DNA of 64,000 bases from assembly GCA_001548435.1 (NCBI GenBank), contig AP017308.1:1559030-1623029 (forward strand). Reading direction: 5' to 3'. Source of the stretch: Leptolyngbya sp. NIES-3755 (GTDB lineage: Bacteria; Cyanobacteriota; Cyanobacteriia; Leptolyngbyales; Leptolyngbyaceae). Below are positions 9,197-20,200 of the stretch, in pieces. The notes beneath the pieces were generated by a model. The model was not told the DNA's origin, ran no database searches, and was given only the letters and a program-made list of their open reading frames with translations. A program made the position numbers and the translations under genes. Positions within the stretch are counted from its first letter, which is position 1. Every line of letters begins with the position of its first letter.

Positions 9197-9420
9197 CAGT
9201 CAGGGGTAACGATGACTGAAGACGATCGCCTATCATGGAGTCGTGTTTGAGGGACTAAGAGATGCCCTTGCTGAATATGTCGAACAGAGTGCGATGAACC
9301 TTCCAGGCTGCGCGAACTAATTCTAATAATGGCTGTTGATGTGCGAAGGCACATTTTGTTTGTGTAGCCGCGAATTCGATTCGCCAGGGCTGTTTTGCAG
9401 CGGAAAGAGTATCAATACTC
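9197..9420. other. Gene-free stretch with a GAAG-loop hairpin
   Basis: No gene was seen. A perfect hairpin at 9339-9354 (ATGTGC, loop GAAG, GCACAT) is followed by TTTGTTTG and could act as a weak terminator on the plus strand. A second small palindrome, GCGAAT/ATTCGC, follows at about 9370-9382. Confidence 0.35.
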
Positions 9421-9780
9421 TCAAAACCCCTCGATCGTATTCAATGCCTGTCTCAATTCCAAGGCGTTTTCCCAATATCCTTCGGCTCTGCGTCCAGATT
9501 GAACAATCAATCGCAAACTGTAAGCATTTGGAAATCCTTCAGCTTCGAGCCAAATACGATCGCTTTCCAATTCACAAGAAATCCGCTCTTCGTCCATTAA
9601 TTCCTGAGCAATCTGCTGAAGGGCTTCATGGAGTTGATCACTCAGGCGACGAAAATCATTCCATTCTTCTTCTGTAAGCTCGATCGCCCAATCATTTCCC
9701 CCAACCAAGCCTTTGAATTCAGAAGCTGTCGCATCCCATCCCAAACGCCAACCTTCTCCAGATTTTAGAATTCGGCTCAT
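9421..9780 (-). CDS. DUF1818 family protein
   Basis: A 119-residue cyanobacterial protein of the DUF1818 family. Typical pieces are the start SGEGWRLGWD, WAIELTEEEWNDF, and the end GRRAEGYWENALELRQAL. It is soluble with no predicted signal peptide. The biochemical role is unknown. Its ATG overlaps the stop codon of the upstream secreted-protein gene (ATGA, 9777-9780), so the two are probably translationally coupled. Confidence 0.85.
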   Translation of the reverse strand: MSRILKSGEGWRLGWDATASEFKGLVGGNDWAIELTEEEWNDFRRLSDQLHEALQQIAQELMDEERISCELESDRIWLEAEGFPNAYSLRLIVQSGRRAEGYWENALELRQALNTIEGF

Positions 9781-10223
9781 TGTGGACGAGTGAAAGCATT
9801 CACTAGGGCTTGAACGATCGCATCTCTTTGTCTGCGATTTAGTTTTTGGATGATTGCTCGATCGCTTTCAAATGGATTTTTTCGCAAGTTATCTGAACCT
9901 GGATAGCCCTCAGCTTGCATCGGTTCGTTGATGCCTAAATAATCCGCCAGCGTATACTTCCAATCGAGGCGAAAATTCACAGGACGACCTTTGATGAAGT
10001 AGTGATATCGAATTAGACGAGTGATCAGCGTATTATTCGGATCGACGTTGCCCGTTTCGCGGCTCACATACTGATTCTCAAGTGGCAACTCTGGAACTGC
10101 CTTGTACACTTCCTGCCAAGCTTGTTGAACCCGATCTTGGCGAACAGGAGCAATTTGAGCGATCGCTGGACTGACAGAAAACAAAATCGCCACCACACTC
10201 GCAAGCATTAGAAATCGCTTCAT
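9777..10223 (-). CDS. Secreted/lumenal hypothetical protein
   Basis: A 148-residue protein with a classical signal peptide (MKRFLMLASVVAILFSVSPAIAQ, cleavage after AIAQ or AIA). The mature part is ~125 residues, helical and charged, with no known motif. The ATG at 10223 has AGGA nine bases upstream; the ATG at 10232 is an alternative. It overlaps the DUF1818 gene by 4 bp and follows rpoZ by 44 bp, so rpoZ, this gene and the DUF1818 gene may be one operon. Function unknown; periplasm or thylakoid lumen is likely. Confidence 0.75.
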   Translation of the reverse strand: MKRFLMLASVVAILFSVSPAIAQIAPVRQDRVQQAWQEVYKAVPELPLENQYVSRETGNVDPNNTLITRLIRYHYFIKGRPVNFRLDWKYTLADYLGINEPMQAEGYPGSDNLRKNPFESDRAIIQKLNRRQRDAIVQALVNAFTRPQ

Positions 10224-10267
10224 CCGTGTCATTCCTAAAAAATCGGGGCGCAATCGCCCCACTGAAT

Positions 10268-10513
10268 CTATTCTCCAATAATTTCGGGCTGCGTCAGTTC
10301 ATCTGACATTTCGATAATTGCCCGCATCACAGGTTTCATCATCGGATCGTCTCCGCTGTCGAAATCCTCGAACCGACGGCGTTTTGCCCGATTTGCGACT
10401 TGAACCGTAATGCGATACCGATTCGAGGCAGCACTGATCAGTTCATCAGCGCGGCGCATCAATTGAACGGTGTCGAACGTATTGCGTTTGTGTAAAGAGC
10501 CGGATTTAGCCAT
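10268..10513 (-). CDS. rpoZ: RNA polymerase omega subunit
   Basis: An 81-residue protein matching the cyanobacterial omega subunit, which binds the C-terminal part of the largest RNA polymerase chain and aids its assembly. The diagnostic block is [38 protein letters not shown]. The start at 10513 gives [14 protein letters not shown], and upstream codons back to 10567 are not needed. The reverse neighbours downstream (9777, 9421) may be in the same transcription unit. Confidence 0.92.
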   Translation of the reverse strand: MAKSGSLHKRNTFDTVQLMRRADELISAASNRYRITVQVANRAKRRRFEDFDSGDDPMMKPVMRAIIEMSDELTQPEIIGE

Positions 10514-10666
10514 CAGTTGTTCTCTCAGTAAAGACGAGCGGAATCCTCGATCGTGACAGATTGCCAAAGCTTGTGTAAAGTTTTGAGAAAATCCGTCTAG
10601 AGTGATAGAGTCCGAGTTAGCTCAGATTCTATTAATAGCGCAGACCTGTTTCTTTCGCACGATTTC

Positions 10667-11356
10667 ATGCAAATTTTCGCTCCTTCTTCGATCGATTTAA
10701 CTGCTCCTTCTACTCCGTCCCTCCGAATTTTGGCGCTTGGGGATAGTCTCGTTTACGGATTTGGTGATCCGGTGGGAGGCGGTTGGGTGGAACGACTTCG
10801 ACGGCAGTGGATGAGTCCGGGTGGAACGAATCATGCGCTTTATAATCTGGGCGTTCGGGGTGATGGTGTCCGCCAAGTGGCACGACGACTTGAAGATGAA
10901 TTTCGCCATCGGGGGGAATTACGCAACCGTGTCCCCGATTTGATCATTCTCTCGGTTGGCGTGAATGATTCGCCGCGACTCAGTAGACCAGATGGTAAGA
11001 ACTTGCTGCCGTTTGAAGGATTCGAGATTGGAATTGCGGATTTGCTCGATCGAGCTTTGCGGCTCTGCCCAGTTTTATTCGTTGGCATGATCCCCGTCGA
11101 TGAGGAAAAGATGCCGTTTCTCGATTGTATGTACTACAACCATGCAGATCAAAGTCGATACAATGATGCGATTCGATCGGCGTGTGAAGCGCGTCAGATT
11201 CCGCATCTCGATCTGTTTGAACTTTGGCGATCGAGAGGTTTGGACTGGTGCGAGCAACAATTTACCGAAGATGGCTTGCATCCAAATGTGAGCGGATATC
11301 AGGCATTATTAGAAGATATTTCCACTTGGGAAGCGTTTCGACACTGGGTTGAATAA
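10667..11356 (+). CDS. GDSL/SGNH-family esterase
   Basis: A 229-residue SGNH hydrolase. Block I is ALGDSLVYG (nucleophile Ser ~27), block II includes NLGVRGDG, block III is VGVNDS around residue 98, and block V is DGLHPN with catalytic Asp and His near residues 203-206. There is no signal peptide, so it is probably cytoplasmic; the ester substrate cannot be told. The stop codon overlaps the start of rdgB (TAATG), pointing to translational coupling. Confidence 0.9.
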   Translation: MQIFAPSSIDLTAPSTPSLRILALGDSLVYGFGDPVGGGWVERLRRQWMSPGGTNHALYNLGVRGDGVRQVARRLEDEFRHRGELRNRVPDLIILSVGVNDSPRLSRPDGKNLLPFEGFEIGIADLLDRALRLCPVLFVGMIPVDEEKMPFLDCMYYNHADQSRYNDAIRSACEARQIPHLDLFELWRSRGLDWCEQQFTEDGLHPNVSGYQALLEDISTWEAFRHWVE

Positions 11357-11928
11357 TGACAGTTTTAGTAGTCGCCACCGGAAATCCTGGCAAAGTCAAA
11401 GAGATCGAGCCTTATCTCGTAGGGCTGAATTGGGAATTGCAGTTGAAGCCCCCGGATCTGGAGATGGAAGAAACTGGAATTACCTTTCGAGAAAATGCTG
11501 CTCAGAAAGCGACTCAGGTTGCGATCGCAACTGGACATTGGGCGATCGCAGATGATTCCGGTTTAGAAGTCGCGGCATTGGATGGCAGACCCGGAATTTA
11601 TTCGGCTCGATATGCAGATTCAGATCAAGCGAGAATTGCGAAATTGTTAGGGGAATTAGGTGACAATCCCGATCGACGAGCGCAGTTTGTTTGTGCGATC
11701 GCGCTTGCGAAACCAGACGGCTCGATCGCGCTTCTGACTGAGGGTGTTTGTCCAGGTGAGATTTTGACGGCTCCACGCGGTGAAGGTGGATTTGGCTATG
11801 ATCCGATCTTCTATGTGCCTGAAAAGGGAATGACGTTCTCCGAGATGCCGTTGGAGATGAAACAGGAGATTAGTCATCGCGGACGTGCATTTCAGGAATT
11901 GTTACCGCAGATGAAAGCGATCAATTGA
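11356..11928 (+). CDS. rdgB: RdgB/HAM1 non-canonical purine NTP pyrophosphatase
   Basis: A 190-residue enzyme that hydrolyses dITP, XTP and similar deaminated purine nucleotides to monophosphates, preventing their incorporation into DNA. Visible motifs are the substrate loop VVATGNPGKVKEI at the N-terminus, ADDSGLEVAALDGRPGIYSA around residue 66, and FGYDPIFYVP around residue 148. The length is usual for the family. It starts inside the stop codon of the GDSL esterase gene, so the two proteins are probably made together. Confidence 0.95.
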   Translation: MTVLVVATGNPGKVKEIEPYLVGLNWELQLKPPDLEMEETGITFRENAAQKATQVAIATGHWAIADDSGLEVAALDGRPGIYSARYADSDQARIAKLLGELGDNPDRRAQFVCAIALAKPDGSIALLTEGVCPGEILTAPRGEGGFGYDPIFYVPEKGMTFSEMPLEMKQEISHRGRAFQELLPQMKAIN

Positions 11929-12010
11929 CTTGCCGTCCACTTCAACGTTAGGCGATTGGTGAATAGAATTCGCCAGGCACACGATCGCATGAAAATTTCT
12001 TGGCAGGATC

Positions 12011-12039
12011 TTGACATACTAATATTGTGTAATTATTGT
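12011..12039 (+). promoter_or_regulatory. Sigma70-type promoter for the NfeD-like gene
   Basis: TTGACA (12011-12016), a 17-bp spacer, then TATTGT (12034-12039). It lies ~120 bp upstream of the gene starting at 12162, in the intergenic stretch after rdgB. Confidence 0.5.
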
Positions 12040-12161
12040 GTATATATGGTTGATATTCAGCGGTTAAATTGTTTAAGTTTTGGTGTGACTGACAAAAGTG
12101 CGTTTATCAGTAGTGAGTGAAAAGAACTGAATTCAGCCTCAAATCTACCGTGGAGGCAATC

Positions 12162-12482
12162 ATGAACTATTCTCTGTTGCAATCATTTCGATCGTTCTTT
12201 TCTGTTGCCGATCCCTACCACGAACCCGATCCTGAAATTGCCAGACAAGTGTTCGATTTGTACGAAATCGCAGTCGTGTGTTACAAAATTTCCCCCCGAA
12301 ACGTAGGACAAGTCGAATATCGAGGACGACCCTGGAGCGCAGTCTGTTTGGAAGACCTGGTTCTGCTTCCTGGAACTCAAGTGAAAGTGATCGATCGAGT
12401 CGAACTCAATCTTGTCGTTCGACCGCTGATCGTTTCTCAAGCGCGTTCTCTTCCCAAGAAGCGGATGGATCGGTCTGCGTGA
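12162..12482 (+). CDS. Soluble NfeD-like OB-fold protein
   Basis: A 106-residue protein whose C-terminal ~60 residues (GQVEYRGRPWSAVCLEDLV, then LPGTQVKVIDRVELNLVVRP) match the OB-fold domain found at the C-terminus of NfeD proteins. The usual NfeD membrane helices are absent; the N-terminal ~35 residues are soluble. ATG 12162 has GTGGAGG upstream, better than an earlier in-frame start at 12117. A perfect hairpin follows the stop codon. NfeD proteins partner with stomatins in membranes; a free domain may act as an adaptor, which is inference. Confidence 0.7.
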   Translation: MNYSLLQSFRSFFSVADPYHEPDPEIARQVFDLYEIAVVCYKISPRNVGQVEYRGRPWSAVCLEDLVLLPGTQVKVIDRVELNLVVRPLIVSQARSLPKKRMDRSA

Positions 12483-12489
12483 TCGATGC

Positions 12490-12520
12490 GTCGTCTGTCA
12501 CCGGTCGATCGACAGACGAC
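12490..12520 (+). terminator. Perfect 10-bp hairpin after the NfeD-like gene
   Basis: GTCGTCTGTC and GACAGACGAC enclose an 11-nt loop, followed by ACAATTT. The stem is strong and the T-run poor. Confidence 0.6.
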
Positions 12521-12532
12521 ACAATTTAAAGG

Positions 12533-12551
12533 TTGTGTTAAATTTACACAA
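12533..12551. promoter_or_regulatory. Palindrome upstream of the ribbon-helix-helix gene
   Basis: TTGTGT and ACACAA are perfect inverted arms around TAAATTT, 166 bp before the start of the small ribbon-helix-helix gene. It could be an operator, possibly for that protein itself. Confidence 0.35.
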
Positions 12552-12716
12552 AAGATAAACAGATCCAGCACAAATTTCTTAATCTAGACTAGAACTTGTA
12601 GATAGAGACCGCATAAGTGAGCAAAAGCAAGCTCAGATTACCCGAATGACTGCTTTTGGTGCTGCTCTAACGTTCAAGTTTGTCGATCGCGTAGTCGCAC
12701 GTAGAGGATCAAAACA

Positions 12717-12992
12717 ATGGCGGAGAATACTCCTGTAGCAGAAACGGCATCCCAGCAAAAAGGTGCAACCAAACCTGCAACATCCAAGCTAAAGAAGCGA
12801 TTAAATCTGGATCTGTCGCCAGAAGCTTACGATTTGCTCCAAGAACTCTCGGAAGAATCGGGCAAGAACATGGCGGAAGTCTTGCGAACGGGACTGGCAC
12901 TGTATGGGATCGCACGAGAAGAAAAGAAAAAAGGACGGAGCTTGGGCGTAGTTGAAGACGATCGAGTGGTGAAAGAGATCGTGATTCCGTAA
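12717..12992 (+). CDS. Ribbon-helix-helix DNA-binding-like protein
   Basis: A 91-residue protein. Residues ~27-65 (KKRLNLDLSPEAYDLLQELSEESGKNMAEVLRTGLALY) fit a ribbon-helix-helix fold: a basic strand, then two helices with the typical N-M-A-E-V-L-R second helix. The N-terminus is a low-complexity Ala/Thr/Lys tail, and the C-terminus is short and charged. It is likely a DNA-binding regulator or antitoxin-like protein, but no toxin gene follows. AGAGGA precedes the ATG. Confidence 0.75.
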   Translation: MAENTPVAETASQQKGATKPATSKLKKRLNLDLSPEAYDLLQELSEESGKNMAEVLRTGLALYGIAREEKKKGRSLGVVEDDRVVKEIVIP

Positions 12993-13147
12993 CGAGAGTC
13001 TGCATCCAATTGAAAACCTCAGGACGGTGATTTCTCTTCAAGCCAAAGTAGATGACTCAAGCTTTTTGGTTGGATGGTGAGAGTGAGTGGCGAACTCATT
13101 GGGTTTGCTCGACATCGTTCTGAGGCTTTTTTTATACGGAGGCGCTT

Positions 13148-13522
13148 ATGGATTTGCTGGAGGATTTTTTTGCCCGAAAAGGGCTGTACGAAAATGCGAT
13201 CGAGGTGTCCAAAATCGAAGACACGACAATTCCAGAATTGCCGACTCCTGCATTAGTCATCGTGATTCGCAAAGCTAAACCTCGAAAATTACTTCGTAGA
13301 CCCGCATTTAATCGAGCAAAACTCATACCCATGAGAAGCACACGCCAATGGCTCGAATGGGTGTTGATTCCACTCGCGATCGGACAGTTCTGGTGGTTGG
13401 CGTTGCTGTCTCTTCCGACATTAGGCGCTCAGTGTAATCCACTGCACGATTTAGGTTTGGTGGATGTGAGCAATTGGAAATTACCAAACTCAGAGAGTGT
13501 CTTGAGTCTGCTTAGAAAGTAG
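13148..13522 (+). CDS. Hypothetical protein with one membrane segment
   Basis: An unrecognised 124-residue protein with an excellent GGAGG site nine bases before ATG 13148. It has an acidic N-terminus, a basic stretch (RKAKPRKLLRRPAFNR) at residues ~43-58, and one hydrophobic segment (WVLIPLAIGQFWWLALLSLP, ~residues 74-93). Two other reading frames open nearby (13074, 13087) but lack such a site. It lies 155 bp after the ribbon-helix-helix gene and is convergent with ppc. Confidence 0.6.
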   Translation: MDLLEDFFARKGLYENAIEVSKIEDTTIPELPTPALVIVIRKAKPRKLLRRPAFNRAKLIPMRSTRQWLEWVLIPLAIGQFWWLALLSLPTLGAQCNPLHDLGLVDVSNWKLPNSESVLSLLRK

Positions 13523-13569
13523 AACAAAAGCGCGATCGCATCGTTGTCCTGATCCGATCGCACTCTTAA

Positions 13570-16500
13570 TTAACCTGTATTCCGCATTCCCGCAGCGATT
13601 CCGTTAATCGTGAGCAATGCACCGCGTAGTAATTCACCTTTGCTGTAGCGCGATCGCACCACTCCGGAGGCGGCGAGGGTTTTATGTTGTCGTAATCGTT
13701 TCAACAACGACACCTGGAGGAATCCGAGAGGCACGATCGTCCCGTTGCGTAACTGGACCGATCGCTGAAGTTCTGGATCGCCATCTAACAATCGATTGTG
13801 TCCGGTAATCGTCAGAACTAGCTCACGAGTTAGCAGATATTCATTCCGAATCTGCTCGAATACTGGAGCAAACCGCTCTCGATCTTCAGGTTGTGTGAGT
13901 TCATCGACATAGTGACTGGCAATCTGCAAATCGACTTTAGAAAGCGTCATTTCAACTCTGGAAATTGCCATTTTGAAGAAAGGCCATTTGAAGTAGAAAT
14001 GTCGTAGAAGCTGCATGTGTTTTTCAGGCGCTTCATCTAAGAAACCTTGCAGCGCAGTTCCAACTCCATACCAGGACGGTAATAGGAATCGGCTTTGTGT
14101 CCAGCTAAAGACCCAAGGAATGGCTCTGAGACTTGCTAAATCTTTTTTGCCACCTCGACGTGCAGGACGAGAACTGATTTGAAGCTGACTGATTTCCTCG
14201 ATCGGGGTCACTTGGTGGAAGAAGTCAATAAAATCAGGTTGCTCGTAGATCAGAGAGCGATAGTGTTTGCGCGATCGAGCCGCCAATTCTTCCATGACTT
14301 GCTGCCAAGGTGCAATCTCATCGAACTTATTCTGTAATAAGCTTCCTTGAATCACAGCAGTTGTAACGGTTTCTAAGTTATACAGCGCAAGTTCTGGTAA
14401 CGAATACTTAGAAGCAAGTACTTCGCCTTGTTCTGTAATTTTGATCCGACCATTCACACTATGTCCAGGTTGCGCCAAAATTGCTTCATAAGCCGGACCG
14501 CCCCCTCGACCCACAGAACCGCCGCGACCGTGGAAAATCCGCAGCACAACCCCGTGTTCATCGGCAATACTTTGAAGAGCTTGCTGCGCTTTGTGAATTT
14601 CCCAGTTACTACTCAAGAAACCCGAATCTTTGTTGCTATCTGAATAGCCCAGCATGACTTCTTGGAGCGCAGTTGTGACACCGATCGATTCAAATCCACC
14701 TGCCAATAGTGCTTTGTAGAATGGCAAATCAAACACGCCGCGCATAATGCCAGGTGCTTTTTGCAAGTCTTCTACGGTTTCAAACAAAGGCACGACTTGA
14801 ATGGTTCCGAATCCGGTTGCTGGATCATACAATCCTGCTTCCTTAGCAAACAACAGCACTTCGAGTAAGTCACTGACATCGTGACTCATACTAATGATGT
14901 AGGTGCGACAGATATCGATGCCAAATTCCTGTTGAAGCTTGCGAACCATGCGAAAAGTCGCGATCGCTTCACGAGTTCGATCGGAGAATGGCAGTTCAGA
15001 AGGAATTAAAGGTCTGCGAGTTTTTAGCTCGCTAATCAACCATTGACATCGTTCTTCTTCGCTCATGTCGTTGTAGGCTTTCGGCAGAACTTGAAGATAT
15101 TCCACCACTTCATTCATGGTTTCTGAATGACGCGGACTTTCTTGCCGAATGTCGAGGTGAGCTAGGTTGAATCCAAAAATTTCGACTTGGCAGATCAGAT
15201 GATCCAAATCGCGACAGCTTAATCCGGTTGCCGCCAGATTGCTTTGAATCAATCGCAGTTCAGTGAGAAAATCATCACCCGATCGATAAATTTTCGTTTC
15301 ATCGTATTCGGGCATTTCTTGTTGCAGCCCGTCGATGTTCGAGAGAATTTGGTTACGCTCCAGTGTGTTTTCTAACCGCTTGCAAATGTAAGCTAACTTG
15401 AGTCGATACGGCTCTTGACGGAATCGGATCGATAAGCGATCGTATACCTCTGGCATTCGCTGTTGCTCTTGTTCCAACGATTCCAACAAATCAGGTAGAA
15501 CATCACTCCAGTGCAGCGATAAACTCAGCAATTCGCTCAATGATTGAATCGAATTGACATAGCGTTCTAGAACCAGACGACGCTGATAGCAAGCGGTTTG
15601 CCAAGTGACTTGCGGAGTTACAGACGGATTACCATCTCGATCGGCTCCCACCCAAGATCCGAACTGACAGAAATTCCGACGCGGCATCTGCATCTTTGGA
15701 AACGATCCATGAACGGCTTCTTCCAAACGCTGGTACAGATGAGGAATCGCATCAAAAATCACTTCTCGGAAGTAATGCAGCGCATGATCCACTTCATCGA
15801 GAACCGTTGGCTTGAATTGGTGCAGTTCATCGGTGCGCCACCAGAGGCGAATCTCTTCGGTTAACTGATCGCGTAGAGAATCTGCTTCCCATGATGAAGA
15901 AAGCCCGATCGCTTTTAAGCTATCTTCCACGCTGTCCAACTGGCGCAGAATTTTCGCAATCCGTCGCTGCTTATCTCGAATCGTATGGCGCACAATCTCA
16001 GTCGGGTGAGCCGTAAAAACAAGCCACACATCCAACTGATTGATCAATTTTTGAATTAACTGAGGTGGAACATTCAACTGTTTGAGCCGAGGAAACAGCC
16101 AGTGGAACGTGCCGATTTCCCGCCGAGAAGCCGCCTCATGCAGACTCCGCTCTAAAAAGTCCGCCTCTGGTCGTCCTGCATCTTCCTCTGTGGCATAAGC
16201 TTGCCGTTCATGTTTCGGATCAGGCTGTCCGTGTCCCTCTCGTGCCATCCGATACTGTAACTGTTGGTCTCGCTGTTCGTAATGCTGTTCAACAATATTG
16301 ATCAACTGAAAATAAAGTGCAAACGCACGAGCGGCTCGAATCGCTTCATTCAAATCGAGCTTTTCCACGACTTGCAGCACTTCTGAGCCAGTAAACGTGG
16401 TTGCTTGACCTTCTGGAGAGCACATCCGCCTCAACTGATTCAGCAGATCCACCAATTCTTGTCCACATTCTTGGCGCAATACAGCTTCCCAGAGATCCTC

Positions 16501-16614
16501 TACAATTCTGAGACGATGCCGCAAAAAGAGATCAGACATCATTGCGGTGACATCTTCAGAAGCCGTAGTGAGACTGGTCGAAAATTCGTCAGAAGAAGGT
16601 CGGGTCGAACTCAT
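13570..16614 (-). CDS. ppc: Phosphoenolpyruvate carboxylase
   Basis: A full-length 1014-residue PEP carboxylase, which fixes bicarbonate onto PEP to give oxaloacetate and feeds the TCA branch and C4 acids. The catalytic His lies in [13 protein letters not shown] (~residue 200). [12 protein letters not shown] is near 650, the glycine loop [12 protein letters not shown] is near 695, and the conserved C-terminus is MRNTG. The length fits cyanobacterial enzymes, which carry a longer N-terminus than plant ones. It appears monocistronic. Confidence 0.98.
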   Translation of the reverse strand: MSSTRPSSDEFSTSLTTASEDVTAMMSDLFLRHRLRIVEDLWEAVLRQECGQELVDLLNQLRRMCSPEGQATTFTGSEVLQVVEKLDLNEAIRAARAFALYFQLINIVEQHYEQRDQQLQYRMAREGHGQPDPKHERQAYATEEDAGRPEADFLERSLHEAASRREIGTFHWLFPRLKQLNVPPQLIQKLINQLDVWLVFTAHPTEIVRHTIRDKQRRIAKILRQLDSVEDSLKAIGLSSSWEADSLRDQLTEEIRLWWRTDELHQFKPTVLDEVDHALHYFREVIFDAIPHLYQRLEEAVHGSFPKMQMPRRNFCQFGSWVGADRDGNPSVTPQVTWQTACYQRRLVLERYVNSIQSLSELLSLSLHWSDVLPDLLESLEQEQQRMPEVYDRLSIRFRQEPYRLKLAYICKRLENTLERNQILSNIDGLQQEMPEYDETKIYRSGDDFLTELRLIQSNLAATGLSCRDLDHLICQVEIFGFNLAHLDIRQESPRHSETMNEVVEYLQVLPKAYNDMSEEERCQWLISELKTRRPLIPSELPFSDRTREAIATFRMVRKLQQEFGIDICRTYIISMSHDVSDLLEVLLFAKEAGLYDPATGFGTIQVVPLFETVEDLQKAPGIMRGVFDLPFYKALLAGGFESIGVTTALQEVMLGYSDSNKDSGFLSSNWEIHKAQQALQSIADEHGVVLRIFHGRGGSVGRGGGPAYEAILAQPGHSVNGRIKITEQGEVLASKYSLPELALYNLETVTTAVIQGSLLQNKFDEIAPWQQVMEELAARSRKHYRSLIYEQPDFIDFFHQVTPIEEISQLQISSRPARRGGKKDLASLRAIPWVFSWTQSRFLLPSWYGVGTALQGFLDEAPEKHMQLLRHFYFKWPFFKMAISRVEMTLSKVDLQIASHYVDELTQPEDRERFAPVFEQIRNEYLLTRELVLTITGHNRLLDGDPELQRSVQLRNGTIVPLGFLQVSLLKRLRQHKTLAASGVVRSRYSKGELLRGALLTINGIAAGMRNTG

Positions 16615-16687
16615 ACAGTAATCCAGAGAGGTTCAACAATTTTAGGGGACAGGGGCACGATCGAGAAAATATCAGACGCGGAAATGA

Positions 16688-16954
16688 TCAGGACTGATCT
16701 GGCGGAAAGTCTAACCGAGGCAAGCGATCGCCCCGAAAGATTTCTTCACTCATCGTGCCGAGTTCTTGAAGGGATCTCGCGATCGCGTTCCCTCCGACCA
16801 GTGCGACTAAAACGGGAACCGTTGCTAAACTCAAGGCGACATCAGGATCGAGAAAGCCTAAAATGCGATCGGATTCAGATTTCATTGATTGTAGGGTCCA
16901 AGAAGAAAGTAAACCAGTGTTCAGCGTAACAGTCTGACCGATACGGATGTGCAT
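16688..16954 (-). CDS. Small hypothetical protein with a hydrophobic centre
   Basis: An 88-residue protein from ATG 16954 (MHIRIGQTVTLNTGLL). A hydrophobic stretch (VALSLATVPVLVALVGGNAIA) occupies residues ~39-59 and the C-terminus is acidic (EEIFRGDRLPRLDFPPDQS). The open frame continues upstream to 17077, but that part is Ser/Arg-rich and unlike coding sequence. It lies upstream of ppc in the same direction with a 73-bp gap. No family recognised. Confidence 0.5.
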   Translation of the reverse strand: MHIRIGQTVTLNTGLLSSWTLQSMKSESDRILGFLDPDVALSLATVPVLVALVGGNAIARSLQELGTMSEEIFRGDRLPRLDFPPDQS

Positions 16955-17220
16955 CGTTTCTCTAGATGTAGCTAAAGAGATGCGATCGAGATCAGAGCTT
17001 AGAATCGAACAGGAACTAGGGTGTCGGTGTAACAGCACTTTAGAGCGATAAAAGAATCGCTGAAAAAATTGTCCCAACGGTACGGTTTGTGCTTACCATA
17101 ACTAAAAAAAGTGTATCAAAATCAAAAGTTAAGCTTAAATGCACAAGGTGAGATCCTAGATTGATCTGCCGCTGACTCTTGAGTATTTTGTTGGACATTA
17201 CACAGGGACTCTAAATTCCG

Positions 17221-20200
17221 ATGGGGAATCGATCGACATATACGCTCTCTTCGTCGCCACAAACCGTGGGATCACGTCTGCCATTGTTGCCGTGGCTCTA
17301 TCGCGTGATCGGGATTCCTCACACTCATCTCCAAGTCCGACTACGCGGAAACAATCTCTATATCTTAGCGGAAGGTCGCAATCGTCCGGATCGATCGCTG
17401 ATTTTTACGCATCTCGTTCGTGCTTTTTCCAAGACAGAGATCGAGACGCTGCTTCCTCCGTCTCAGCCGAAAATTTATCAAGTCATTCTCTACGGGCGAA
17501 AAATCGGTGAGTCGCGTCCTCATTGGGCAGACGTGATTCATTTGGCACAACTCGATCGATATCTAGAAAATCTTGATGATCCTAAATCCGAAGTGACGGT
17601 CGCGATCGAGCTTGCGAATTTAGGCATGGCACGACGAGGACGACCCGATGCGATCGCTCGTTATTTGAGTGAATCTCTGACTTCGCTAGGTGTGGCGGTA
17701 AGAGCGAGTGTGAAATCAGCCGCATTACCCGAAGAAGCAGGAATGCCCCAAACTGCGAACCTATCCTCGGTGTTGAGTAGTACGGCTTCTCTGACTCCTC
17801 AAGCCTTGTTAAATCGATTGTGGGTTGTGTGTGAATCAGCATACAGTCCAGATGCGACTCTGCTGACCGAAACGATCGCGCAAAAACTTCGAGATTTGGA
17901 ATTAGACGGGTTTCGAGATGCGATCGTCTTTAGTCGCGTTCGGGGTGAGACGGAACCCGAATGGGTGCTGAGAGTTGATCTGACTCCACCCCAAGAAATG
18001 CTCAAAGATTGGGCGCGGTGGGGAGATATAGAAGCGCTCACTCGATTGATGAATAATGCAGTGCGAGATCAAGGCGTTGAAATTTCTGCGACGTTGATGG
18101 ATATTACACTGCATGTGACGGCACAGCGAGAAAATCCACCAGAAAAGCAGCGACTCTTTGCCGCGATCGCACCTTTGATCGACACGATCGCGCCTCAAGG
18201 CATTCATTCAATGGCGGTTTATGGTCTGAGCGGTTCACCGAATCCAATGCCCCATCTCTCGATTCCGGATTCCCCGGTGTGGGTGCAGTGGATGGATCTA
18301 CCCGCGAAGGAACATCGTGCGCTTTCGGAATCGACTAGAGAACTCGCAAAACAAGGAGATTTAAGTGCGATCGCATTTCTCCTCACTCGCCAATTGAATC
18401 CGAATCTCGATCACCAGCTTTCGACAGGTGGAATTCGACTGCAAATCCGACAGAAAGAAGATTTGCTCCACATCATGACCGATGCCCCAATTTGTCCGTC
18501 TCAGAGTCAAGTGGGAGCAAAAGTCGCCAAATATATTCGTGGATTGAATCTTCCAGAAGTTCAAGGAGTCCGAGTTTACGGCAGACGATCGGGACAAAAA
18601 CGCCCGCTCTGGAGTTATGGCGTAGATTTCTTAACAAGAGATAGCTTTATTCCCGAAGCCACGCCCGAATTTGCCGCTTCTGATGCATATGTCGGTGATT
18701 TGCTGACGAAAGAACCAGGAGCGCTTACCGTTCCCGAATTTGAAGAGACAGAACCCTCTGCTTGGGATCGAATCGTCGAAGCGCTTCAAGGCACACTAGC
18801 GCGGACGCGAATTTTTACGATCGAATCCGAAACCGCTCCGAACACGGCAAGAGCCACCCAGTCTACAGTTCCAAGTGAAGCCAAAGCCGCGATCGTCTGG
18901 GGAATTCTCGGACTGTTGCTGACCGTTCAAGCCGATTGGCTCTTAGGTCAATTCGTTAAACCGTTACTCGCATCGAAGCCTGCTCCAACCGCGTCTCCCG
19001 CTCCGCAGCCTCAAGAACAAATGACGCTGCCACAACTTTCCCTGCAAAAAACACCTGGATTCGAGTCAATTGGTTCAGGCTTTACCCAATCTGGCTCGAC
19101 TTTACTCACTCCTGGATCAGGTTCGACAGCTTTACTTGCCTCGCCCTTGAGACCGAAAGCCGCGATCGACACGTCTCGATCGCCTTACCCCACTTTCAAC
19201 GCGCCTCAGTTAGACGAAAAATTCATTCTCTATCGTCAATACGTGGCTCAAAATGGTGCACCCGATGTTCTGATCGTCGGAAGTTCTCGTGCAATGCGTG
19301 GGATTGATCCAGTCGTTCTCGAACAAACGCTGGCAACTCAAGGCTATCCTGGAATGCGCGTGTTTAACTTTGGAATCAATGGCGCAACGGTGCAAGTCGT
19401 AGATCTTGTTGTGCGGCGATTGTTAGCTTCAGAAAAACAGCCGAGATTGATTCTATTTGCAGATGGTTTGAGAGCGTTTAACGATGGACGACCGGATGTG
19501 ACCTTTAACGCGATCGCATCTTCGCCTGGTTTCCGTAAGCTGCCAGAAATCGCCGTTGAATCTGCTCCGAATCCGACTCAAGCCTTTACGAAACCGCTAG
19601 AAACTCTCGCTCGAACTCAAACAACCGTCGCCGATCGCTATCAGTCATTCAATGATCAACTTTTGCAGCAAGTCGGTCAACTCTCAACCGTTTGGAGCGA
19701 TCGCAATAAGCTACAAACCTTACTCAAGAGCAGTTTAACGTTTAGCTCGATCGCGAGTTCTGAACCTGATCCAGAATCTACGATCGAAGGTGCTGGCTTA
19801 ATCGACATCAATGGATTTTTGCCAATCTCGAATCGATTCAATCCGGTGACGTACTATCAGAAATTTTCGAGAGTTCCTGGAGAAAGCGATGCCGATTATG
19901 CAGATTTCAATTTAGACGGTGTACAAACTCAGGCACTACGATCGCTGGCTCAATACACGAAGTCGCAAGACATTCCGCTCGTTGTGGTCAATTTACCGCT
20001 AACTGAGCAATATCTTGATCCGTATCGTCGGGAACGTGAGCAACAATTCCAGCAGCACTTGATGAGACTGTCTGGAGAATTAGGCTTTACTTATCGCGAT
20101 TTGCTAGAAAACTGGAAGAATACGCCTGACTTCTTCTCTGATCCAAGCCACTTAAACCGATATGGGGCTTATGCGGTTGCAGCACATCTCGGAAAAGATC

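Noticed and set aside
13074-13278. Alternative ORFs at 13074 and 13087
   Set aside because: They overlap the 13148 gene in other frames, which has a clear GGAGG site and a better protein profile.
13532-13561. Hairpin between 13522 and ppc
   Set aside because: The pairing comes from two HIP1-like GCGATCG palindromes, which are scattered throughout this genome and are not evidence of a terminator.
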